A stretch of DNA of 64,000 bases from Chitinophagales bacterium (GCA_020636545.1 JACJXS010000015.1:58215-122214), one strand, 5' to 3'; positions 8,369-17,230 are shown, numbered from the stretch's first letter. Numbers and translations: made by a program. Notes: generated by a model not told the origin, from the sequence alone.

Positions 8369-8758
8369 ATGGCTCAAGCTAAAAAACAAGTTAAGAAAAG
8401 AGTAGTTAAAGTAGAAGCAGAAGGTTTTGCTTATGTAAATGCTACTTTTAATAATATTATTATCTCTTTAACGAACAAACAAGGTCAGGTAATTTCTTGG
8501 AGTAGTGCTGGTAAAGGTGGATTTAGAGGTTCTAAAAAAAGTACACCTTACGCTGCTCAAGTTGCTGCACATGATGCAGGCCAAAAAGCTTATGATGCAG
8601 GATTGAGAAAAGTAGAAGTATTTGTTAAAGGACCAGGTGGTGGTAGAGAATCTGCTATCAGAACGATTGCTGCAACAGGTATTGAAGTAACGGTAATTAG
8701 AGATGTTACACCTTTACCTCACAATGGTTGTCGTCCACCTAAAAAACGTAGAGTATAA
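8369..8758 (+). CDS. rpsK: 30S ribosomal protein S11
   Basis: Platform protein near the E site. The central ATFNNIIISLTNKQGQVISW, the SAGKGGFRGSKKSTPYAAQ segment and the C-terminal PHNGCRPPKKRRV match S11 strongly. Length is 129 residues. The tail is one of the most conserved ends among ribosomal proteins, so the call is secure. Confidence 0.98.
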   Translation: MAQAKKQVKKRVVKVEAEGFAYVNATFNNIIISLTNKQGQVISWSSAGKGGFRGSKKSTPYAAQVAAHDAGQKAYDAGLRKVEVFVKGPGGGRESAIRTIAATGIEVTVIRDVTPLPHNGCRPPKKRRV

Positions 8759-8812
8759 TTTGATTTAAAATGTAGATGTTTTTTTAGACATTAGTAAAAT
8801 ATATAGTAAAAA

Positions 8813-9421
8813 ATGGCAAGATATACAGGACCTAGAACCAAAAAAGCGAGAACTTTCGGAGACGCAATTTATGGTTATGACAAATCTTATGAGAAACGTA
8901 AATTTCCTCCAGGACAACACGGAAATGGTAGAAGACGTTCATCTCAATCTGAATATTCAATTCAGTTGAAAGAAAAACAAAAAGCTAAATACACTTATGG
9001 TGTTTTAGAAAGACAATTCTTGAAAACATTTAATGAAGCAGATAGAAAACACGGTATCACAGGTGAAAACTTAATGCGTTTATTAGAACAAAGATTAGAT
9101 AACACTGTTTATAGATTAGGATTTGCTCCAACTAGAAGTGCTGCTAGACAATTAGTTTCTCACAAACATATTACGGTTAATGGTAGAATTTTAAATATTC
9201 CATCTTATACTGTAAAAGTAGGTGATGTAATTAGTGTTAGAGAAAAATCTAAAGATTTAGAGTTAGTTCAAGATACTTTAGCAACTGGTAGAGTAAAAAA
9301 ATATACTTGGTTAGAATTGAATTCTGAAACTTTAGAAGGTAAATATGTTGAGTTGCCTAATAGAGATCAAATTCCTGAAAATATCAAGGAGTTATTAATC
9401 GTCGAGTTATATTCTAAATAA
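8813..9421 (+). CDS. rpsD: 30S ribosomal protein S4
   Basis: 16S rRNA assembly-nucleating protein. It begins MARYTGPRTKKARTFG. The S4 RNA-binding domain lies at about residues 92-155, including RLDNTVYRLGFAPTRSAARQ and VSHKHITVNGRILNIPSY. There is no N-terminal zinc knuckle; the cysteine motif of C+ S4 is absent. Length is 202 residues. A 54-nt AT-rich spacer separates it from rpsK. Confidence 0.98.
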   Translation: MARYTGPRTKKARTFGDAIYGYDKSYEKRKFPPGQHGNGRRRSSQSEYSIQLKEKQKAKYTYGVLERQFLKTFNEADRKHGITGENLMRLLEQRLDNTVYRLGFAPTRSAARQLVSHKHITVNGRILNIPSYTVKVGDVISVREKSKDLELVQDTLATGRVKKYTWLELNSETLEGKYVELPNRDQIPENIKELLIVELYSK

Positions 9422-9462
9422 TTTTTACAAATAATATTTGTAAGTAAAATAAATAAAGTAAA

Positions 9463-10458
9463 ATGGCTATATTATCATTTCAAAAACCAGATAAAATCTT
9501 ATTACAGAAAGCAACTGATTTTGAAGGTACATTTGAATTTGCACCTTTAGAACCAGGTTTTGGAAACACTGTAGGTAATGCTTTAAGAAGAGTTTTACTT
9601 TCTTCTTTAGAAGGTTATGCAATTACATCTGTGAAAATTTCGGGTGTTCAACACGAGTTTTCTACTATTAAAGGTGTTATTGAAGATGTTACTGAAATTA
9701 TTCTTAACTTAAAACAAGTAAGATTAAAAAGAGTGCTTTCAGAAGCTGATGCAGGATTTGAAAAAGTATATATTTCTTTAAAAGGAAAAGACCAATTTGT
9801 TGCTGGTGATATTGTTGCTCATACCAATGTTTATGAGGTAACAAATCCAGAGTTAGTTATCTGTAATATGGATAAAAGCGTAAGCTTAGAATTGGAATTG
9901 ACCATTGGAAAGGGTAGAGGATATGTTCCAGCTGAAGAACATTTTGTTGATTCTTCTGTTGTGGGTATTATTCCTGTTGATTCAATCTATACACCAATTA
10001 AAAACGTTAAGTATAAAATCGAAAATACTCGTGTAGAGCAAAGAACTGACTTTGAGAAATTAATTATCGATATTAAAACTGATGGTACTATTCATCCTGA
10101 AGATGCAATAAAAGAAGCTGCTAAGATTTTAATTCAACATTTAATCTTAGTTTCTGATGAGAATATTACATTTGAAACAGAAAGTAAACAACAAGAAGAA
10201 GTTGTTGATGAGCATATCTTACACATGAGAAAAATCTTAAAAACAAATTTAGAAGATATGGATTTATCAGTTAGAGCATTCAATTGCTTGAAAGCTGCTA
10301 AAATTAATTCATTATCTGAATTAGTTCAATATGATACTAACGAATTATTGAAATTTAGAAATTTCGGTCGTAAATCATTAGTAGAAATTGAAGAATTAAT
10401 CATTGAGAAAGGTTTGCATTTTGGTATGGATTTATCTAAATTCAAACTAGAAGACTAA
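9463..10458 (+). CDS. rpoA: DNA-directed RNA polymerase subunit alpha
   Basis: Assembly platform of RNA polymerase. The N-terminal dimerisation domain (residues about 1-235) shows FEFAPLEPGFGNTVGNALRR and LLSSLEGYAITSVKI. After a linker with the QQEEVVDEH run, the C-terminal domain carries the helix-hairpin-helix INSLSELVQYDTNELLKFRN and FGRKSLVEIEELI. Length is 331 residues. It sits between rpsD and rplQ as usual. Confidence 0.98.
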   Translation: MAILSFQKPDKILLQKATDFEGTFEFAPLEPGFGNTVGNALRRVLLSSLEGYAITSVKISGVQHEFSTIKGVIEDVTEIILNLKQVRLKRVLSEADAGFEKVYISLKGKDQFVAGDIVAHTNVYEVTNPELVICNMDKSVSLELELTIGKGRGYVPAEEHFVDSSVVGIIPVDSIYTPIKNVKYKIENTRVEQRTDFEKLIIDIKTDGTIHPEDAIKEAAKILIQHLILVSDENITFETESKQQEEVVDEHILHMRKILKTNLEDMDLSVRAFNCLKAAKINSLSELVQYDTNELLKFRNFGRKSLVEIEELIIEKGLHFGMDLSKFKLED

Positions 10459-10491
10459 AATAAATATTAGAAATTAACTCGGTATAATATA

Positions 10492-10995
10492 ATGAGACAC
10501 GGAAATAAAATTAATCATTTAGGTAGAACGTACGGACACAGAAGTGCTTTATTAAAGAATTTGTCAAATGCTTTGATTATGCACAAAAGAATTGAGACTA
10601 CTTTAGCAAAAGCAAAAGAACTGAGAGTTTATGTTGAGCCTTTGATTTCAAAATCAAAAGATAATACAACACATTCTAGAAGAACTGCTTTTAGTAAATT
10701 ACAAAATAAATATGCAGCTAAAGAATTATTTGATATAATTGGACCAAAAGTTGGTGAAAGACCTGGTGGTTATACAAGAATTATTAAATTAGGTAAACGT
10801 TTAGGTGATAATGCAGAAATGGCTTTGATTGAATTAGTTGATTTTAACGAAATTTATTCTGCTAATAAATCTGCTCAAACTACTACAGATACTAAAAAAC
10901 GTACTAGAAGAGCAACTTCTAAAAAGAAACAAACTGAGGAAACTCAAGATGCTGTTGAATCAACTGAAACTCCAACAGAAAACGCAGAAGCTTAA
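10492..10995 (+). CDS. rplQ: 50S ribosomal protein L17 with charged C-terminal extension
   Basis: Last gene of the ribosomal cluster. The L17 core starts MRHGNKINHLGRTYGHRSALL and reaches about residue 125. It is followed by a roughly 40-residue tail that is first basic (KKRTRRATSKKKQ), then acidic and Thr/Glu-rich; such extensions occur in Bacteroidota L17. A strong intrinsic terminator lies 24 nt after the stop. Confidence 0.97.
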   Translation: MRHGNKINHLGRTYGHRSALLKNLSNALIMHKRIETTLAKAKELRVYVEPLISKSKDNTTHSRRTAFSKLQNKYAAKELFDIIGPKVGERPGGYTRIIKLGKRLGDNAEMALIELVDFNEIYSANKSAQTTTDTKKRTRRATSKKKQTEETQDAVESTETPTENAEA

Positions 10996-11018
10996 GATGA
11001 AAATTAAGTTATATAATG

Positions 11019-11050
11019 AAAGGTTCGTATTTTTTACGAACCTTTTTTTT
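11019..11050 (+). terminator. intrinsic terminator of the ribosomal cluster
   Basis: A perfect 11-bp stem (AAAGGTTCGTA paired with TACGAACCTTT) closes a 5-T loop. The 3' arm runs directly into a T tract. It lies 24 nt after rplQ and ends the operon before carA. Confidence 0.93.
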
Positions 11051-11106
11051 ATCTTTGGTTTTGAATTATAATCAGTTCTCTTTTCAATTAAATAAATTCA
11101 TTTTTA

Positions 11107-12201
11107 ATGCAAAAAGCAATATTATTATTAGAAGATGGCACACACTTCGAGGGTTTGGCATGTGGTAAAATTGGTACAACAACTGGTGAATTATGTTTTA
11201 CAACAACCATGACTGGATACCAAGAGATTTTTACCGACCCAAGTTATAATGGTCAGTTATTAATCTTGACAAATGTGCATTTGGGTAATTATGGAATTAA
11301 GGATAGTGAAACAGAATCTGATAAGATTCAGATTAATGGTATCATTTGCCGGGAGTTTACAAATAACTATTCTCGAGATCAAGCTAATTCAAATATTCAA
11401 AATTATTTTGAAGCTAATAATTTAGTGGGTATTACCAATATAGATACTCGTGCTATTGTGAATTACATCAGAGAAAAAGGAACTATGAATGCAATTTTAT
11501 CCTCTGAAACTGATGATATTGCAGTTCTAAAAGCTAAGTTGCAAAATGTTCCATCTATGGAAGGATTAGAATTAGCTTCAGTTGTGAGTACTAAAAATAC
11601 CTACACAGTAGGTGATGAGTCATCTGCAAAGTATAGAATTGCTGCTTTGGATTTTGGAATTAAACGAAATATCCTTAATAATTTTGTAAGTAGAAATGCC
11701 TTTGTAAAAGTGTTTCCAGCAAATACTTCTTATGCTGAAATGATGCAGTTTAATCCAGATGGCTTTTTCATTTCTAATGGTCCTGGCGACCCAGCTGTTA
11801 TGGATTATGCTGTAAAAACCATTCAAGAAATTTTGGAACATAATCACCCAATTTTTGGAATATGTTTAGGTAATCAAATTTTAGCTAGAGCAATTGGTGT
11901 CCCTACCTATAAATTACATCATGGTCATAGAGGTGGTAATCATCCAGTAAAAAATTTAATTACAGGTAAATGTGAAACTACCACTCAAAATCATGGTTTT
12001 GCTGTTGATGCGGATATTTTAAAACAATCACCATTGGCAGAATTAACACATATCAATTTAAACGACAATACAGTTGAAGGATTTAGAGTAAAAGGGAAAA
12101 ATGCTTTTGCAGTTCAATATCACCCTGAAAGTTCTCCTGGTCCACATGATTCTCGTTATTTGTTTGATGAGTTTTTTGCTATGATAGATAACGCTAAATA
12201 G
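11107..12201 (+). CDS. carA: carbamoyl-phosphate synthase, small (glutaminase) subunit
   Basis: Supplies ammonia from glutamine for carbamoyl phosphate, used for pyrimidines and arginine. The N-terminal CPSase_sm domain opens with AILLLEDGTHFEG and contains LCFTTTMTGYQEIFTDPSY. The class I amidotransferase half has the nucleophile in GICLGNQ (about residue 254) and the His-Glu pair in QYHPESSPGPHDS (about 338). The usual GHQ after the nucleophile is GNQ here. Length is 364 residues. The large subunit carB is not adjacent, so it must be encoded elsewhere. Confidence 0.96.
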   Translation: MQKAILLLEDGTHFEGLACGKIGTTTGELCFTTTMTGYQEIFTDPSYNGQLLILTNVHLGNYGIKDSETESDKIQINGIICREFTNNYSRDQANSNIQNYFEANNLVGITNIDTRAIVNYIREKGTMNAILSSETDDIAVLKAKLQNVPSMEGLELASVVSTKNTYTVGDESSAKYRIAALDFGIKRNILNNFVSRNAFVKVFPANTSYAEMMQFNPDGFFISNGPGDPAVMDYAVKTIQEILEHNHPIFGICLGNQILARAIGVPTYKLHHGHRGGNHPVKNLITGKCETTTQNHGFAVDADILKQSPLAELTHINLNDNTVEGFRVKGKNAFAVQYHPESSPGPHDSRYLFDEFFAMIDNAK

Positions 12202-12231
12202 TTTTCATATTTGTACTAAATTCTATAAATT

Positions 12232-12262
12232 AAAAAGCCCAATCGGTAAGATTGGGCTTTTT
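12232..12262. terminator. bidirectional terminator between carA and a converging small gene
   Basis: A perfect 13-bp stem (AAAAAGCCCAATC with its complement) and a 5-nt loop. The arms are A-rich on the left and T-rich on the right, so it can terminate carA on the plus strand and the converging minus-strand gene ending at 12272. Confidence 0.92.
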
Positions 12263-12271
12263 GAATTTTAC

Positions 12272-12568
12272 TTAAACTGGAATATTACATTTTTCAGTAA
12301 TCAAGTCTTTTAAATATTCATAGTCTGTATTATCTATAGCTTTAGTCTCTTTACATTCTTTATATATTTGATCTAATTGCTTATTTAATTCATCACAAGG
12401 GACATAGTCAGAAGCTCTTTCTAGATTATAATTATGTCTTATTTGAGGATCTAATGCTTTTATTTTATTTATACAACTTTTAGCTACGGTACAATCTTTT
12501 TTTACATGCACCAATTAAAATTGTAAATATGATTAAAATACTTACAACATTTTTTTTAAAGTTTTCAT
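12272..12568 (-). pseudogene. small cysteine-rich lipoprotein gene, frame broken in two A-tracts
   Basis: Function unknown. The intact body (12272 to about 12514) has cysteines spaced C-KKDC-SC-PC-EC-C and ends ITEKCNIPV. Upstream, another frame encodes a textbook lipoprotein signal, VVSILIIFTILIGAC, directly joined to KKDC. Joining signal to body needs one base fewer in the A7 run near 12488-12494. Reaching the only suitable ATG (12568) needs one base more in the A8 run near 12550-12557. As written, that ATG gives only 8 codons. Either the gene is dead, or two homopolymer errors are present, or expression depends on slippage. The body could also start at TTG 12514 without a signal, which I think unlikely. 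The upstream neighbour looks like a paralogue. Confidence 0.6.
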
Positions 12569-12599
12569 AAGCAGTTTTTTTATTAGTAGTTAATTTTTG

Positions 12600-12869
12600 T
12601 TACCCTTGACAGTGATTATCAATGTCTGATTTGATATTATTAAAATCATTTTCTTTGAAAACGCCTTTATTACCACACTCGTCTTTGAGTTTTTGTAATT
12701 CAGTATTAACGTCATTGCATGAAGGACCATTTTCACTCCAAATTTTATCTATATTATCTTCAAGAACTCTAAGCTGCTTTAAATATTGATTTTTGATGTT
12801 TACCTCATCACAATCTTTTTTACAAGCATTTTGTGCTAATGCTATTATAGTAATAAATACCATAACCAT
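12600..12869 (-). CDS. small cysteine-rich secreted or lipoprotein, paralogue of its downstream neighbour
   Basis: No family recognised. From ATG 12869 the protein has 89 residues. It opens with a hydrophobic leader MVMVFITIIALAQNAC followed by KKDC, then a charged helical body with SCNDVNTELQKLKDEC and a final HCQG. The KKDC start of the mature part and the later C-[ND]-[DE]-[VL]-N-x5-L/I-x-K/D-E-C pattern are shared with the minus-strand gene that follows it. An upstream in-frame TTG at 12941 would add 24 residues with basic charge (RNIKK) before the hydrophobic run, which would make a better signal, so the start is uncertain. The lipobox (QNAC) is weak; ordinary signal-peptidase cleavage is also possible. 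Confidence 0.5.
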   Translation of the reverse strand: MVMVFITIIALAQNACKKDCDEVNIKNQYLKQLRVLEDNIDKIWSENGPSCNDVNTELQKLKDECGNKGVFKENDFNNIKSDIDNHCQG

Positions 12870-12975
12870 TATTTTTTTAATGTTTCTATAATTTGAATAT
12901 TTAATTAATTCAACGTTAATTAAAGTTAGTTTAAAATGCAAATTTTTTTTAAAAATATTATGACTAAAGTATTAC

Positions 12976-13007
12976 AAAAAAAGTCCTCCATTTTGGAGGA
13001 CTTTTTT
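12976..13007 (-). terminator. intrinsic terminator after rplY
   Basis: A 9-bp GC-containing stem (AGTCCTCCA with TGGAGGACT) around a 3-nt loop, flanked by A and T runs on both sides. It lies 20 nt past the rplY stop on the minus strand. It also insulates the two small cysteine-rich genes downstream. Confidence 0.9.
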
Positions 13008-13026
13008 GAATATAATAAAAGATTTT

Positions 13027-13617
13027 TTATTTCTTTTTAGCCGCACTTGCTGCTGCAGTTGCTGCACTTCTTAATGCTCTTGGTATTTCAATAGAAGCTA
13101 ATGGTATTGAAGCTGAGTTCAAAATTTGGAATCCTTGTTCAGGTAAATCCTTAACTTTAATGGATTGACCTAATTTTAAAGGTGTAATATCTACTTCAAT
13201 TACATCTTTTAATGTTTCTGCAGTAGCTCTAACTTTTAGTTTTCTAACTTTAACTAATAATTTACCACCTTCTTTAACACCTGCAGATGTTCCTACAATC
13301 TTAATTGGAATTTCAGCAAATATAGTTGCACCAGGAATTAATTTTATAAAATCTAAGTGTAAGATTTCATCTGTTACTGGATGCGTTTGCACATCTTTCA
13401 ATAATGCTTCAGATGTTGTTCCGTTAATATCTACAATAACTTTGTAGAAATTTGGCGTGAATAATAAAGGGCGCAAAGAACTCATAGTAGATGTGAAATG
13501 CACCACCTCGTTTCCCGCATACATAACACAAGGTACATTGCCATTCTTTCTGTCTGCTTTTGTGGCTTTTTTTCCTACCTCTGTTCTAGCTTGTCCGCTA
13601 ATGGTAATTGTTTGCAT
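13027..13617 (-). CDS. rplY: 50S ribosomal protein L25 / general stress protein Ctc
   Basis: 5S rRNA-binding protein of the long Ctc type. I start it at MQTITISGQARTEVGKK (13617); an in-frame start further upstream would overlap prs and add residues not in the family. The L25 domain (residues 1 to about 90) contains RKNGNVPCVMYAG and HPVTDEILHLDF. It is followed by the beta-rich Ctc domain with VGTSAGVKEGGKLLVKVRKL. The Ala/Lys-rich tail ends AASAAKKK. It lies just downstream of prs on the same strand, an arrangement common in bacteria. Length is 196 residues. Confidence 0.95.
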   Translation of the reverse strand: MQTITISGQARTEVGKKATKADRKNGNVPCVMYAGNEVVHFTSTMSSLRPLLFTPNFYKVIVDINGTTSEALLKDVQTHPVTDEILHLDFIKLIPGATIFAEIPIKIVGTSAGVKEGGKLLVKVRKLKVRATAETLKDVIEVDITPLKLGQSIKVKDLPEQGFQILNSASIPLASIEIPRALRSAATAAASAAKKK

Positions 13618-13624
13618 AATTTTT

Positions 13625-14566
13625 TTACTTTTTTTGAATAAATAATGAATTAATTGATCGGTACTCATGAGCATTTCTAATTGCCTTAGCAAAAAGTGGT
13701 GCGACAGAAAGTACTTTTATTTTCTCGCTTTGCTGTTTCAATGGTATGGTATCACAAACCACTAATTCTTGCAATGCTGATTTTTCTATTCTTTCATAAG
13801 CTTTCCCAGATAAAACAGGGTGCGTAATTAAAGCTCTGACACTCTTTGCACCGCTTTCCATAATTAAATTAGCAGCTGTGCATAATGTGCCACCTGTATC
13901 TATCAAGTCATCAACTAGAATTACATTTTTTCCTTCTACATTTCCAATCAAACGCATTGATTCGATTTCATTATGCTTAGTTCTAAATTTATCGCAAATA
14001 ACTAAATCTGCATTAAATTGTAAAGCATAACTTCTTGCTCTTTTGGTGCTGCCTACATCTGGTGATGCAAACATCAAATCCTCTAATTCTAAACTTTTTA
14101 CATAAGGAGCAAAAATTGCAGAAGCATCTAAATGGTCCACAGGAATATCGAAAAAACCTTGAATTTGAGGAGCATGTAAATCCATAGTCATTACTCTTTG
14201 AGCACCTGCTGCAACTAATAAATTGGCTACCAATTTTGCACCGATAGCAACTCTAGGTTTGTCTTTTCTGTCTTGTCTAGCTAAACCAAAATAAGGTAAT
14301 ACAGCAACGATATAACCAGCGGAAGCTCTTTTTGCAGCATCTAACAACAATAATAGTTCCATTAAGTTATCTGATGGAGCAAATGTTGATTGAATACAAA
14401 ATAAAAATGAACCTCTTACCGATTCTTGAATGACAGGCTCAAACTCTCCATCTGAAAATCGCATAACTTCAACAGGTGTTAAGTCCTGACCATAACTTTC
14501 TGCAATTTTCTCTGCTAAATAGTGTGTTGCTTCGCCTGAAATTAATTTGGAATCTGAAATAGTCAC
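13625..14566 (-). CDS. prs: ribose-phosphate pyrophosphokinase
   Basis: Makes PRPP from ribose 5-phosphate and ATP for nucleotide, His and Trp synthesis. Motifs include FGLARQDRKDKPR, the metal-binding TMDLHAPQIQGFFDIPVDHL, and the PRPP loop VILVDDLIDTGGTLCTAAN near residues 218-236. Length is 313 residues, as expected. The start codon is GTG at 14566. A perfect -7 box (TATCTTTG on the minus strand) lies 14 nt upstream, which supports this start. rplY begins 7 nt after its stop. Confidence 0.97.
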   Translation of the reverse strand: MTISDSKLISGEATHYLAEKIAESYGQDLTPVEVMRFSDGEFEPVIQESVRGSFLFCIQSTFAPSDNLMELLLLLDAAKRASAGYIVAVLPYFGLARQDRKDKPRVAIGAKLVANLLVAAGAQRVMTMDLHAPQIQGFFDIPVDHLDASAIFAPYVKSLELEDLMFASPDVGSTKRARSYALQFNADLVICDKFRTKHNEIESMRLIGNVEGKNVILVDDLIDTGGTLCTAANLIMESGAKSVRALITHPVLSGKAYERIEKSALQELVVCDTIPLKQQSEKIKVLSVAPLFAKAIRNAHEYRSINSLFIQKK

Positions 14567-14580
14567 CGCTATATTTTTTG

Positions 14581-14588
14581 CAAAGATA
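14581..14588 (-). promoter_or_regulatory. Bacteroidota -7 promoter box for prs-rplY
   Basis: Reads TATCTTTG on the minus strand, matching TAnnTTTG exactly, 14 nt before the prs GTG start. No convincing -33 TTTG was found upstream. Confidence 0.6.
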
Positions 14589-14739
14589 GTGTCTTTTTTT
14601 TTATTTCCTATTATAGATATAATTAATTAATGTTTACCCTATTTTTCTATTTGTAATTGATTTCCATATCTTAGAATTTGGATAATATTAAATAATCTAT
14701 ACCTATTTTTATTTTATTTTCTGACCCATGAAAATTCGC

Positions 14740-14747
14740 TACATTTG
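14740..14747 (+). promoter_or_regulatory. Bacteroidota -7 promoter box for ilvB
   Basis: TACATTTG matches TAnnTTTG. It lies downstream of the first in-frame ATG (14728) and 16 nt before the second (14764). If used, the transcript begins after the first ATG, so the second ATG must be the true ilvB start. Confidence 0.55.
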
Positions 14748-14763
14748 TAAAAACAAGTTAGCG

Positions 14764-16491
14764 ATGTCAGTTGATGAAAATAAACAAAATCAGATTTCTG
14801 GAGCAGAAGCCGTTATTCGTTCATTAGTAGCCGAAGGTGTTGATTTAATATATGGTTATCCAGGTGGTGCGATTATGCCTATATATGATGCTCTTTGGCA
14901 TTATATGGATAAAATAAACCATGTTTTAACACGACATGAGCAAGGTGCTACACATGCTGCCGAAGGTTATGCTCGTGTAAGTGGAAAACCTGTTGTTGTT
15001 TTTGCAACGTCTGGTCCTGGGGCAACAAATTTAATTACAGGTATTGCTGATGCCGTAATGGATTCAACGCCTATGGTTTGTATCACAGGTCAAGTACCAA
15101 AACATTTATTAGGAACTGATGCCTTTCAAGAAACTGATGTGATTGGTGTTACTATGCCAATAGTTAAATGGAATTACCAAGTAACTAATGCTGCTGAAAT
15201 ACCAAGTGTAATTGCAAAAGCTTTTTATCTTGCAAATAGTGGAAAGCCAGGTCCTGTTTTGATTGATATTACAAAAAATGCCCAATTCGAGATGATGGAT
15301 TGGAATGCTTATGAAAAATGTAATTCAGTGAGAGGTTATGAAGATAAACCAAGACTCAATATTGATAAAATTACGGAAGCAGCTGCTTTAATAAATCAAG
15401 CTAAAAAACCATTGATTTTAGCTGGTCAAGGTGTTGGAATTTCTAAGGCTCGTGAAATATTAGAGACTGTTTCAACTAAAACGGGCATTCCTGTTGCGAC
15501 AACTATGCAAGGCTTAGGTACAATTAGTCCTGCTCATCCAAACTTTGTAGGGATTCCAGGTATGCACGGAAATTATTCAGTGAATATCAAAATGAATGAG
15601 TGCGATGTTATGATTGCCGTAGGTATGCGTTTTGATGACAGAGTAACTGGTGATGTGAAAAAGTTTGGTAAACAAGCTAAAGTAATTCATATTGAAATTG
15701 ACCCAGTTGAAATAGATAAAGTAGTTAAAACGGAAGTAGGTGTTTTGGCTGATGCAAAAGAAGCCTTAGAAGCTTTATTACCTTTATTGAATGACAATAA
15801 GCATACAGAATGGATTAATACTTTTAAAGAATTAGATAAACAAGAACAAGAAAAAGTGATTCAACCTGCTATTCATCCAAATGCTGGAGGTATAAAAATG
15901 GGTGAAATTATGCATTTGATAAATGAAAAAACTAAGGGCAATGCAATTATTGTACCTGATGTTGGACAGCATCAAATGTATGCAATGCGATACTATGACT
16001 ATAACAATACAAACTCATGGGTAAGTAGTGGCGGTTTAGGTACTATGGGCTTTGCGTTGCCTGCTGCAATTGGTGCTCAAATGGCAGCACCAGATAGAAC
16101 TGTAGTAGCAATTATTGGCGATGGGTGTTTCCAAATGACGATACAAGAATTAGGTACAATATGGCAAAATAAATTACCTATCAAAACAGTAATTTTTAAT
16201 AATAATTACCTAGGTATGGTACGTCAATGGCAACAATTATTCTTTGATAAAAGATACTCTTCAGTTGCATTAACCAATCCTGATTTTGTGGCTATTTCTA
16301 AAGGGTTTGGTATCGAAGCTACAAAAGTAGATTTGAGAGCAAATTTAAGCAAAGCCTTAGATATTATGTTTGCACACGATGGTCCTTATGTATTAGAAGT
16401 TACTTGCGAAAAAGAAGAAAATTTGTTTCCAATGGTGCCAAGTGGTGCTGCTTGTAGCGATGTAATTTTAGAACCTACTAAGAAAATTTAA
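14764..16491 (+). CDS. ilvB: acetolactate synthase, large catalytic subunit
   Basis: ThDP enzyme that condenses pyruvate with pyruvate or 2-oxobutyrate, the first common step to Val, Leu and Ile. Seen: YPGGAIMPIYDAL, the glutamate in HEQGATHAAEGYAR, the GVGISKAREIL region, and the ThDP motif GDGCFQMTIQELGTI ending in NNNYLGMVRQWQ. I start at MSVDENKQNQISGAEA (575 residues); an upstream ATG at 14728 overlaps a probable promoter. It stands alone. ilvC and an ACT-domain partner lie 44 kb away, whereas many Bacteroidota keep these genes together. Confidence 0.96.
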   Translation: MSVDENKQNQISGAEAVIRSLVAEGVDLIYGYPGGAIMPIYDALWHYMDKINHVLTRHEQGATHAAEGYARVSGKPVVVFATSGPGATNLITGIADAVMDSTPMVCITGQVPKHLLGTDAFQETDVIGVTMPIVKWNYQVTNAAEIPSVIAKAFYLANSGKPGPVLIDITKNAQFEMMDWNAYEKCNSVRGYEDKPRLNIDKITEAAALINQAKKPLILAGQGVGISKAREILETVSTKTGIPVATTMQGLGTISPAHPNFVGIPGMHGNYSVNIKMNECDVMIAVGMRFDDRVTGDVKKFGKQAKVIHIEIDPVEIDKVVKTEVGVLADAKEALEALLPLLNDNKHTEWINTFKELDKQEQEKVIQPAIHPNAGGIKMGEIMHLINEKTKGNAIIVPDVGQHQMYAMRYYDYNNTNSWVSSGGLGTMGFALPAAIGAQMAAPDRTVVAIIGDGCFQMTIQELGTIWQNKLPIKTVIFNNNYLGMVRQWQQLFFDKRYSSVALTNPDFVAISKGFGIEATKVDLRANLSKALDIMFAHDGPYVLEVTCEKEENLFPMVPSGAACSDVILEPTKKI

Positions 16492-16510
16492 TATTTTTAA
16501 ATAGAAGTTT

Positions 16511-16541
16511 AAAGCCTCATTGTCCAACAATGAGGCTTTTT
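16511..16541. terminator. bidirectional terminator between ilvB and the SDR gene
   Basis: Perfect 13-bp stem (AAAGCCTCATTGT with its complement), 3-nt loop, then a T tract on the plus strand and an A/T flank on the other. It serves the two converging genes. Confidence 0.9.
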
Positions 16542-16555
16542 CTTTAGGCCTTGTT

Positions 16556-17212
16556 TTATTTTACGTTCAATAATAAATCATTAGTCAAAATTTGTACTTT
16601 GGGGTTAGCTTGTTTGCTGTAAAATAGCATTGCTTTGGCAACTTGTTTACCTTCGATTGCTTTATATTTTTTAAAGCCACCAATTAGTAATTGATTGAAA
16701 ATTGGAGCTATTTTTTGTCCGATATTTTCTCCAAACCTTTTTTCAGAACGTTCGCCTAATAATAAACTTGGTTGTATAATTTGCAGTTGCTTAAAGTCTA
16801 ATTGAATAAGGGCATCTTGAATTTCTCCTTTTACTCTATTGTAAAAAATAGACGAATTTTTATCAGCTCCTAATGCTGTAATGATACTAAAATTTTCAGC
16901 TCCATTTTTTTTAGCAATTTGTGCAATTGCTAAGGGATATTCATAATCTACTTTTTTAAAAGCTTCTTGAGAGCCTGCTTTTTTTATGGTAGTTCCTAAG
17001 CAACAATAAATATATTGAGCATTAATCTCCGAAGCATAATTTTCTAATTGATTGAAATCTACAATAATTTCTTTAAGCTTTTGGTGTTGTATATTTATAG
17101 TTTTCCTACTCAAAATAATTACACTTGAAAAATAATTATCGGCCAACAAAAGTTGTAACAGTTCAGAGCCAACTAAGCCTGTCGCACCGACTAATAATGC
17201 AGTTCTATTCAT
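16556..17212 (-). CDS. NAD(P)-binding atypical SDR, HTATIP2/TIP30-like
   Basis: A Rossmann-fold protein of 218 residues. The N-terminal GATGLVGSELLQLL is the dinucleotide-binding glycine motif. IIVDFNQLENY and YCCLGTTIKKAGSQEAFKKVDY match the bacterial TIP30/CC3-like oxidoreductase-homologue group. YNRVKGE provides a YxxxK pair, and QPSLLLGERSEKR follows. The substrate is unknown and catalysis has not been shown for most of this group. A -7 box (TATATTTG on the minus strand) lies 18 nt before the start. It is divergent from the sugar kinase. Confidence 0.8.
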   Translation of the reverse strand: MNRTALLVGATGLVGSELLQLLLADNYFSSVIILSRKTINIQHQKLKEIIVDFNQLENYASEINAQYIYCCLGTTIKKAGSQEAFKKVDYEYPLAIAQIAKKNGAENFSIITALGADKNSSIFYNRVKGEIQDALIQLDFKQLQIIQPSLLLGERSEKRFGENIGQKIAPIFNQLLIGGFKKYKAIEGKQVAKAMLFYSKQANPKVQILTNDLLLNVK

Positions 17213-17230
17213 CTTCTTTTTAATTTATCT

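Noticed and set aside
11107..12201. carA without an adjacent carB as a sign of gene loss
   Set aside because: carA and carB are often apart in this phylum; nothing here shows that carB is missing from the genome.
12545..12568. ATG at 12568 as the start of an intact small lipoprotein
   Set aside because: The frame stops after 8 codons as written; it fits only if an A-run is one base longer.
14728..14763. Upstream ATG of ilvB giving a 12-residue longer protein
   Set aside because: A TACATTTG -7 box lies after this ATG, and the added residues (MKIRYICKNKLA) are not part of the family.
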